64,000 bases of DNA from contig LJCX01000026.1 of NCBI GenBank assembly GCA_001298545.1, positions 620,001 through 684,000 of the forward strand, read 5' to 3'. The translations under genes were made by a program, and so were the position numbers. Below the pieces are notes generated by a model that was not told the origin of the DNA, ran no database searches, and was given only the letters and a program-made list of their open reading frames with translations. The DNA is from Actinobacteria bacterium OV320. GTDB taxonomy: Bacteria > Actinomycetota > Actinomycetes > Streptomycetales > Streptomycetaceae. Positions 17,531 through 23,683 of this stretch are shown here, one piece after another (position 1 is the stretch's first letter; every line of letters starts with the position of its first letter).

Positions 17531-17541
17531 ACATCGGATGT
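17531..17541. promoter_or_regulatory. Candidate operator of the fucose operon
   Basis: ACATC-G-GATGT is a perfect 11-base dyad just downstream of the predicted transcription start, where a bound repressor would block elongation. A related half, CATCGGGTGT, occurs at 17590-17599 upstream of the -35 box. The shape suits a GntR-type (FCD) regulator, but no such regulator gene is in the window. Confidence 0.5.
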
Positions 17542-17556
17542 CTTGCGGTCGGGATG

Positions 17557-17585
17557 ACCTTAAGTGGATTTCCTTGAGCAGGCAA
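17557..17585 (-). promoter_or_regulatory. Predicted promoter of the fucose operon
   Basis: On the minus strand, TTGCCT (17580-17585) and TAAGGT (17557-17562) are separated by exactly 17 bases, a reasonable housekeeping promoter. It points into the FAH gene, leaving a leader of about 80 bases. Confidence 0.45.
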
Positions 17586-17601
17586 GCATTCATCGGGTGT
17601 A

Positions 17602-18289
17602 TCTGCCCATTGCAACGCGTAAAACGTCACATATGCCTACCTTGGAGGCGCCGCTGCGGATGGCCATCCCATGAATAAGACCTGATCCGCGCTGGCGGCA
17701 TGCAGCCAGCTTCGCTGGTGTTCCGCAATGCGGAGTGCCTGCCCTGCGGGGCAGGCACGGGTGATTGAGGTCTCCAGAACGTAGGCGTCGATGGTGATGG
17801 CGTGAGACGGGATGTGAGCTCAGTAGCGTGGCAGTGCTGTCGCACCCTGGCCTGATCGAGGGGCTCAGACACCTACTTGTGCAGGTCAGTGGATGTGATG
17901 CAGGGGGATCACTGTGCAGGCGCGCGTCCCATGTGGCCAGCTTGGTTCGGTGGGATGGCCTGTACCGCCAGGGCGGATGCCGGGTCGGACTCAGTTCCGT
18001 CGTAACGTGATGAGATACATCGGAGGAATGGTCGCGTGGGCTACGTGACCGCTCCGATCTCGAGCTCGGGATCGGACGCTCCGCCATCGTGGACCGGCAG
18101 GACCCCGGCGCGGCGCGCCCCATCCGTTGCAAGCAGCTACGAGGGTGCGCCCAGCACCTGCTGGAGGAGCGCGGCGTCGACCCTGCGGCGGTCGCCACCC
18201 GCTTCGACAAGCGCGGCTACGTCTACCTCGGCACCACCACAGCGGCAGCCCTGGCCATCTCGCTCCGGACATGATCGGCCGGACAGGTC
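17602..18289. other. Gene-poor, degenerate stretch
   Basis: Only short or compositionally odd ORFs occur here. A strong hairpin (GTGCCTGCC/GGCAGGCAC, 17735-17758, loop of 6) could be a terminator. A 61-codon plus-strand ORF at 18089-18274 has protein-like composition (L-L-E-E-R-G-V, R-G-Y-V-Y-L-G) but I do not recognise it. Base composition is lower in GC than in the flanking operons. I read this as remains of decayed genes next to an inserted block. Confidence 0.4.
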
Positions 18290-18626
18290 TTGGACGACGG
18301 ATCGCCGGCACCCTGCTGGCACCTTCTTCGCGACCAGCCCGGCAGCGGATGGGCCACGGCCGGGAAGCTCCTCGCCCGGAAGCGCCCGCGGTTGCTGCCT
18401 GTCTACGATCAGGTCGCTCGATGCGTCCTCGGTCGGCCCAAGTCCTTCTGGCTCGACCTGCATGCCGCGCTGCGTGTCGACAACTGGGCGCTGTATCGCG
18501 AGCTGATGGCCCTACGGCAGGCCGCAGACCTCCCCGAGACCGTCAGTGCGCTGCGGGGTCTGTGACGCGGTGCTTGGGATGTATCACCGTACGGATCATC
18601 AGCAGGGGAGGTGTACCGGGACCTGA
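18290..18626 (+). pseudogene. Frameshifted remnant of a DUF6308-family gene
   Basis: From TTG 18290 the frame reads W-A-T-A-G-K-L-L-A-R-K-R-P-R-L-L-P-V-Y-D and then F-W-L-D-L-H-A-A-L, the conserved second half of DUF6308 proteins, to S-A-L-R near 18555. There it shifts by one base. The expected ending V-C-D-A-V-L-G-M continues in the next frame from 18558 to a TGA at 18624-18626. The first half of the gene is missing or scrambled upstream. The family has no established function. Confidence 0.65.
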
Positions 18627-19000
18627 AGTCTCGGCCGCGCACGAGGGAGCCTTACGCCCGGAGGACAGCTGAATCCCCTGCTCCGGCGACACGCCTTGTG
18701 ACCTGCGCTGTACCAAAGTGCCAACCATCTCTCTGATTCCGTGCTCCCAGCAGCTGAAGCTACTTGGCATCAGCGCAGGTCACGAACGTTCCCTAGCGCC
18801 AACTAGCGATCCTGGTCACAAGCCGGCGGCCTTCTGGTGGGTGACTCCTGCGCGAAAAGCCCGGAGACATCGATGCGATCTTGGTCCGGATACGTCGGCT
18901 TTTTACGAGTTCTTACGCCGGTGGTCATCCGTGTGCCATCCTGTCCCAGCCGGGTTGCAGACGGGGAGTTTCAGGGCCCGGGTGGGCAGACGGGGGTGCT
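18627..19000. other. Leader region of the selD operon
   Basis: No gene is recognisable. The region is relatively AT-rich for this genome and must hold the promoter of the five-gene operon starting at 19001. I could not identify a convincing -35/-10 pair, a selC-like tRNA or a riboswitch. Confidence 0.35.
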
Positions 19001-20062
19001 GTGACTGAAGCAGGGTCGGCCGATTTACTGGGACTTTCTCCGGCGGCGGGGTGCGGGTGCAAAGTACCCATGCGCAAGCTGAGTGGTTTCATGTCTGCTG
19101 TGGACGAGATGGTCGGGACGCTCAATGCCACGCGCCGTGTGCATACGGACGGCCGGGACCGCGATGACGCCGCACTCTACGAAATAGCGCCCGACCGGCT
19201 GCTGGCGGTCACAGTGGATTTCGGGACGCCGGTTTCTTCGGATGCCGCCACCTGGGGTCGTATTGCAGCCCTGAACGCCCTTTCCGACATATTCGCCATG
19301 GGTGCCACCCCCCTCGTGGCTCTGAGTGTCCTCGGGTGGCCGGACGGCGTCGGTAAGGCGCAGATTCTGGCGCTCACCCGGTCCGCCGTCGAAGCCCTTT
19401 CCGAAGCATCGGCAGTTCTGCTGGGAGGGCATACGATCACCTCCAGTACGCCGCTGTTCGGGCTCGCTGTCGTCGGCACCGCGAGACCCGGAGAGGTGAT
19501 GCTGATTCGCAACGCCCAGCCCGGGCATTTGCTCATCCTGACGAAACCGCTGGGCACGGGAATCGTCACGGCGGCGGTGAAGGTGGGAGTGGTGGGCCAG
19601 AAGACGGCCGCGTCCGCGGAAGCGGTCATGGCGTCATCGAACCGGACCTCCGCCGAGCTGGCCGTATCGGCCGGTGTGCGGGCCGCCACCGATGTCACCG
19701 GATACGGCCTCACCGGACATCTGCACAACATGCTCAGCGCGTCAGGATGCGCCGCCGACATCGATCTGCGCCGCGTTCCCGCACTCCCCGCGGCAGAGCG
19801 GCTGTTGGAGGAACACGGCGTCGTGCCGAACAGCGCGGAGCGGAACTACTTCGAGCTGGAAGAGGAGATCGACTGGGGGCGAACGCCGTGGTCCTCACGT
19901 TTCCTCATGAGCGATTCGCAGACTTCCGGAGGGCTGCTGCTCGCCGCGACTCCAGAGGCCGCGGCACGGTTTCTCACCGCGTGCTCAAAGGCACGGCAGT
20001 TCGCCGTGGTCATCGGGGCCGTGACATCGGGAAGGCCGGGTGCCGTCCGAGTCAGGGCGTGA
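19001..20062 (+). CDS. selD: Selenophosphate synthetase (selenide, water dikinase)
   Basis: A 353-residue SelD that makes monoselenophosphate from selenide and ATP. Key residues are intact: the active-site loop A-G-C-G-C-K (Cys18, Cys20, Lys21), R-D-D-A-A, the V-D-F metal segment, L-S-D-I-F-A-M-G, G-G-H-T-I, T-D-V-T-G-Y-G-L and D-S-Q-T-S-G-G. The start is taken as GTG 19001, which places the conserved loop at the usual distance from the N-terminus; its ribosome site is poor. It heads an operon with no SelA, SelB or selenoprotein. This is therefore an orphan SelD that may feed a small-molecule selenium pathway (inference). GC is visibly below that of flanking genes. Confidence 0.92.
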   Translation: MTEAGSADLLGLSPAAGCGCKVPMRKLSGFMSAVDEMVGTLNATRRVHTDGRDRDDAALYEIAPDRLLAVTVDFGTPVSSDAATWGRIAALNALSDIFAMGATPLVALSVLGWPDGVGKAQILALTRSAVEALSEASAVLLGGHTITSSTPLFGLAVVGTARPGEVMLIRNAQPGHLLILTKPLGTGIVTAAVKVGVVGQKTAASAEAVMASSNRTSAELAVSAGVRAATDVTGYGLTGHLHNMLSASGCAADIDLRRVPALPAAERLLEEHGVVPNSAERNYFELEEEIDWGRTPWSSRFLMSDSQTSGGLLLAATPEAAARFLTACSKARQFAVVIGAVTSGRPGAVRVRA

Positions 20063-20101
20063 ACGCATGATCGATTCGACAGTCCTGGAGGTCGGCAACG
20101 C

Positions 20102-20920
20102 ATGAGCGCAGGGTCTCCTCCTCGCCGCATACTCGTCATCGGCGCCGCCGCGGGTCTCCTCGTGTTCATCGTCGGCGTCGCCGTTTCCGTTGCCACCGAG
20201 GGAGTGGTGTGGACCACCGTGTCCGTGACGCTCCAGTCGCTGGGCTCTGCGGTGCTCTTCCCCATCCTGGTGTCGGTCGCGTACGACAAGCTGAAGGAGC
20301 GGTGGCTCGGGGACGAGGTGTGGCGCCTCTTCAACGAGCTGTCGGACGCAGGCATCACCCGAGTTTACAAAGACCGAGAATTCAACTCGAACCGGGACAA
20401 CGCGCAGACGCGGCTCTCCGAGGAATTCCTGTCGCACCAAAGTGGCGAAATATGCATCATGGGGCCGACCCTGCGAGTCTTCTTCAACCCCCTCGGGCCG
20501 TTCTACCGGGACATCGAGCGGATGCTGCGGAACGCGAACGGGGCTGTCCGCATGCGGGCGCTGATCGAGCGTTCCGACAGTCCGGCGGTTTGGGAGAGAA
20601 CGTCGATCGAGGAGCCGAATCTCGCCGCCGGACAGAAGCCTCAGACGGAGCGGGACGCGGAATCCACCATTGCCACAGTGCTGAATGTGTGCGCAACCAC
20701 AGGGCCCTACGTCACTCTTCGCCGCTTCATGCCGGCCCCGTACTGCACCGTTGTCATATTTCCCAACGTGGCATTCTTCTCTCCCAATATTCTGGCACCT
20801 GAGGCGCCGGTCCGACTGCCGATGATCCTTTTCCGTTCGGGATCTCACGGCTACCGCATGTTGAAGGCGTCATTCGACTACCTGTGGGGCCACACCGAAA
20901 CACTCCAAGTTGTTCCCTAG
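20102..20920 (+). CDS. Two-TM membrane protein of unknown function
   Basis: I do not recognise this 272-residue protein. Two hydrophobic segments lie near residues 9-31 and 35-56, followed by about 215 soluble residues that are probably cytoplasmic. The C-terminal part contains F-F-N-P-L-G-P-F-Y-R and ends with S-H-G-Y-R-M-L-K-A-S-F-D-Y-L-W, reminiscent of phospholipase-D-like nucleotide or lipid sensing domains, though no HKD motif is present. ATG 20102 has GGAGG nine bases upstream. The gene starts 39 bases after selD and 8 bases separate it from the kinase gene, so it belongs to the same operon. It could anchor or sense something for the pathway. Confidence 0.7.
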   Translation: MSAGSPPRRILVIGAAAGLLVFIVGVAVSVATEGVVWTTVSVTLQSLGSAVLFPILVSVAYDKLKERWLGDEVWRLFNELSDAGITRVYKDREFNSNRDNAQTRLSEEFLSHQSGEICIMGPTLRVFFNPLGPFYRDIERMLRNANGAVRMRALIERSDSPAVWERTSIEEPNLAAGQKPQTERDAESTIATVLNVCATTGPYVTLRRFMPAPYCTVVIFPNVAFFSPNILAPEAPVRLPMILFRSGSHGYRMLKASFDYLWGHTETLQVVP

Positions 20921-20928
20921 GGTGCGTT

Positions 20929-22158
20929 ATGGAAGCGACAGAACAGTGGATGACGGGACGCTATGCGTCTCTCGCCGTCGACGGAACCCCGGCGGACGCC
21001 GCCAGGGGCCTGGTGAACCTTGTCAATATCCAGGGCTCCGGGGAGATCACGATCACCCCGACGTCAAGGCGGTGCCAGGTGAACGCCGCACTCGATCGGA
21101 CGGATCCCACGGGTAGTTGGCGCGACTGGTGGCACCGGGCGTCGGGTGAACCCGTGAGGCTGGGCGTGGGTGTGCCGACCACCAAGGCCATGCCTGTGCA
21201 CGGATTCAGTTCGCTCGACGGGGAGGCCGGTCCCGATCCCCTGCTCGGGATCAACATCGGCGGGCACTACCTCAGACTGGTCCGCGTCTGCGGCGGCACG
21301 GTCGTCGGCAGCCGGGAGAAAAGGCTGGGCACGGGGCAGAAATCGGCGCTCTTCGGAATCTCGCTCCGGTCGTTCGTCGAGATGCTGTCCGGTGACGAAC
21401 TCTCCCGCGGTGTCCGAGGCGTGGGCATCGCCTGGTCGGCACCCCGCACGTCAGTTGGACTGCGTGCGATGTCGATCCTGACGGAAGGCGGCGGCGAGGT
21501 CGTCGACTTGCTGGACGCCGGTGAGCTCGACTCCGCATTGACGGAGGCTCTCGGATGCCCGGTGCACAGTTGGAACGACGGGGAGGGGGTCGCAGCCGCC
21601 GAGGCGCTTGCCCAGCCGCCCAGGAGAGGGCGCCCACTGCTCGCCCTCAAACTCGGGACGTCCTTCGCGTCCGGACTGGCTCTGGGAACGCGGCAGGTGT
21701 CGGCGCTGCCCATGCAGTTGGCCAAGTGCCTGCCCGCGACTCCACCGCCCGAGCGCTTCGCGCATCCCATGGTCGGACTCCACGGCACGGCGCGTGATGC
21801 CTTGGGAGCCGCCTGTGTGACGGAGGCTTTCAGGCTGCTGGCCGACCTTCCGCGGGCCGACTTTGACGACTATTGCCTCGCGGCCGTTCGCCGTCATCCT
21901 GTGGCGATGATGCTGACACGGTCGGCAGCCCGAACCGTCGCGGAGCTGGCGCAACTGGTGAGCACGCTCTGGTCGCCGGTCGATCTTGTGTTGGGTGGCA
22001 GGAATCTACGACAACTGCCCTACCGTCAGATGTTCATGGGGCTCGTGCGGCGCGAACTCGCCTCCTTTGGTTCCGGCGTCGACCTTCTCGACCCGGCCAG
22101 TGACGTCAACTTGTCGGCTGCACTGGGCGCGGCAGCCCTTTCACGAGCCCGAACCTGA
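20929..22158 (+). CDS. ROK-family-like sugar kinase
   Basis: A 409-residue protein with an extra N-terminal section of about 105 residues before the actin-fold kinase. It has the phosphate loop L-L-G-I-N-I-G-G (near residue 107), a second glycine-rich loop L-A-L-K-L-G-T-S-F-A-S-G, and the catalytic-Asp region W-N-D-G-E-G-V-A-A-A-E-A. The C-x-C-G-x-x-G-C zinc motif of classical ROK kinases is missing. ATG 20929 follows the upstream stop by 8 bases. Kinase activity is likely but the substrate is unknown. In the operon it could phosphorylate a sugar that the adenylyltransferase at 22977 then activates. Confidence 0.75.
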   Translation: MEATEQWMTGRYASLAVDGTPADAARGLVNLVNIQGSGEITITPTSRRCQVNAALDRTDPTGSWRDWWHRASGEPVRLGVGVPTTKAMPVHGFSSLDGEAGPDPLLGINIGGHYLRLVRVCGGTVVGSREKRLGTGQKSALFGISLRSFVEMLSGDELSRGVRGVGIAWSAPRTSVGLRAMSILTEGGGEVVDLLDAGELDSALTEALGCPVHSWNDGEGVAAAEALAQPPRRGRPLLALKLGTSFASGLALGTRQVSALPMQLAKCLPATPPPERFAHPMVGLHGTARDALGAACVTEAFRLLADLPRADFDDYCLAAVRRHPVAMMLTRSAARTVAELAQLVSTLWSPVDLVLGGRNLRQLPYRQMFMGLVRRELASFGSGVDLLDPASDVNLSAALGAAALSRART

Positions 22159-22182
22159 AGCCAGACCGAAAGAGAGGGACAT

Positions 22183-22968
22183 ATGAGCAGTCTGCGGGAC
22201 GCCATGCGGGTGATCGAGCAGGACCAGGCCGAACCCGGTGTTCTCACGAGAGACGTCGTGGACTCGGCGGTTGACGAGGTGGTCCGGGCGACTGCGACGG
22301 CGTACACCGAGCAGAGTGCGTCCTACGAGCAGGCACGGGAGGCTCAGCCCTGGAAGTGGGACGAGTATCTGACCACGACGCTCTTGGAGCGGGTGCGTTC
22401 GAGGATCGCCGACGGAAGCCTGCCTCTCGGCGCAGGGACACACTGGCGACTGCTGGACGTGGGCGCGGGCTATGGGCGCGACGTGTTGCGCTTCGCCGGC
22501 GAACCGGACATCGAGGCTGTCGCTCTGGAGAACGCCGCGGGTTTCGTGGAGTATCTGCGCCGTGCCCAGGACGAAGGACACATCGGCCCGGAAGGCGTGC
22601 TGGTCACGGACATGCGTGACCTCGGCGCGATCGAGGACGGCTGCTTCCACTGCATCCGCGTCCACGCCACACTGCACCATCTGCCCCTCGTGTCACACGG
22701 CCTGGGAGCGGACGCGGCCGTGGCCGGGTTCCGGCGCGTCCTCGCTCCCGGCGGGGTGCTGTATGTGCTGGTCAAGGCCGGCTCCGGCGTGAACGTCATC
22801 GATACCGGGGAAGGCCTCGGCGGACGGTTCTTCCAGCTGTTCACGCCGTCGAGCCTGAGGCAATTGCTGGAACGCCACTCATTTTCCATCGTTCACATGG
22901 AGGAGGCCGTCGAACCGCGTTCGTCCGGCAATGTCGACTGGCTCTTCGCGCTGGCCGTAGCGGAATAG
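22183..22968 (+). CDS. Class I SAM-dependent methyltransferase
   Basis: A 261-residue protein with a Rossmann methyltransferase core. Motif I L-L-D-V-G-A-G-Y-G-R-D lies near residue 92, an acidic T-D-M-R-D segment follows, then motif H-A-T-L-H-H-L and V-L-A-P-G-G-V-L-Y-V-L-V. An N-terminal helical extension of about 70 residues precedes it. GAGGG and the ATG at 22183 fit well. It lies 24 bases after the kinase gene. The H-L-H-H-type segment resembles small-molecule methyltransferases. The acceptor atom (Se, S, O or N) cannot be told. Confidence 0.85.
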   Translation: MSSLRDAMRVIEQDQAEPGVLTRDVVDSAVDEVVRATATAYTEQSASYEQAREAQPWKWDEYLTTTLLERVRSRIADGSLPLGAGTHWRLLDVGAGYGRDVLRFAGEPDIEAVALENAAGFVEYLRRAQDEGHIGPEGVLVTDMRDLGAIEDGCFHCIRVHATLHHLPLVSHGLGADAAVAGFRRVLAPGGVLYVLVKAGSGVNVIDTGEGLGGRFFQLFTPSSLRQLLERHSFSIVHMEEAVEPRSSGNVDWLFALAVAE

Positions 22969-22976
22969 GAGGACCG

Positions 22977-23522
22977 GTGCCGGAGGTCGCCGTTATCGGA
23001 CGCTTTCAGCCCTTTCACTGGGGCCACTTCGAGTACGTGTCGGAGGCCGGTCGGCACAGCCCTTGTCTCGCCGTGGGTATCACCAACCCTTCGGTGGAGC
23101 GGACCCGACATCCGGGAACCGACCCGAAACGCTCCGGCGAGGAGGCGAACCCGTTCACCTACGAGCAGCGTTCGGCGATGATTTCGAACACCCTGGCACG
23201 GTTGGCTCCCCACCTTCGGCCGCGCATCGTGCCCTGCGATCTGCGATCTCCCGCCACGCTGCGATCCTCACTCGGCACATGTGATCTCGTAGCACTCACC
23301 GTCTACGACGCCTGGGGCCGGGAGAAACAGGCTTTGGCCGAAGCCGCCGGATATGAGGTCGTGGTGCTCTGGCAGAGAACGGAGAAAGTTGTCACCGGGA
23401 CGGAGGTGCGTCGTCGATGGCGGAACTCACTGCCATGGGACCACCTGGTTCCCTCCGGTACCGCCGAGATAGTCCGGTCACTGACCGGCCGGCTTCAGGC
23501 ATCGCCCGACCAGGCAGGGTGA
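22977..23522 (+). CDS. HxGH nucleotidyltransferase (NadM-like adenylyltransferase)
   Basis: A 181-residue nucleotidyltransferase-fold protein. The N-terminus G-R-F-Q-P-F-H-W-G-H carries the HxGH motif, and the C-terminal signature V-T-G-T-E-V-R corresponds to the S/T-x-x-x-R substrate-phosphate loop. The length is that of archaeal-type NMN adenylyltransferases. GTG 22977 follows AGGAGG by a few bases and the methyltransferase stop by 8. It closes the selD operon. NMN could be its substrate, but a redundant NAD enzyme in such an operon is less likely than transfer of a nucleotide to the kinase product (inference). Confidence 0.82.
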   Translation: MPEVAVIGRFQPFHWGHFEYVSEAGRHSPCLAVGITNPSVERTRHPGTDPKRSGEEANPFTYEQRSAMISNTLARLAPHLRPRIVPCDLRSPATLRSSLGTCDLVALTVYDAWGREKQALAEAAGYEVVVLWQRTEKVVTGTEVRRRWRNSLPWDHLVPSGTAEIVRSLTGRLQASPDQAG

Positions 23523-23683
23523 CTGTCCGACCGTCCCGGACGTGAACCGCCCGAACACGTCCTGCGGGCCAAAGCGAGGCTCGGGCCCGAAGCTTGCCCG
23601 GCACCGTTCAAAGTCGGGCGATAGGCCGCCATACTGGACCGGCCAGGGGGAGGGCCGGAAAGCGACGGGGGCGGCGGCGCACT

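Noticed and set aside
18089..18274. 61-codon ORF before the DUF6308 relic
   Set aside because: The composition is protein-like but I recognise no family and no ribosome site; it is mentioned in the gap entry rather than called as a gene.
18627..19000. Selenocysteine tRNA or SECIS-like element near selD
   Set aside because: I looked for a tRNA-like fold or a long-stem hairpin upstream of selD and saw none; without a covariance search this remains a negative by eye.
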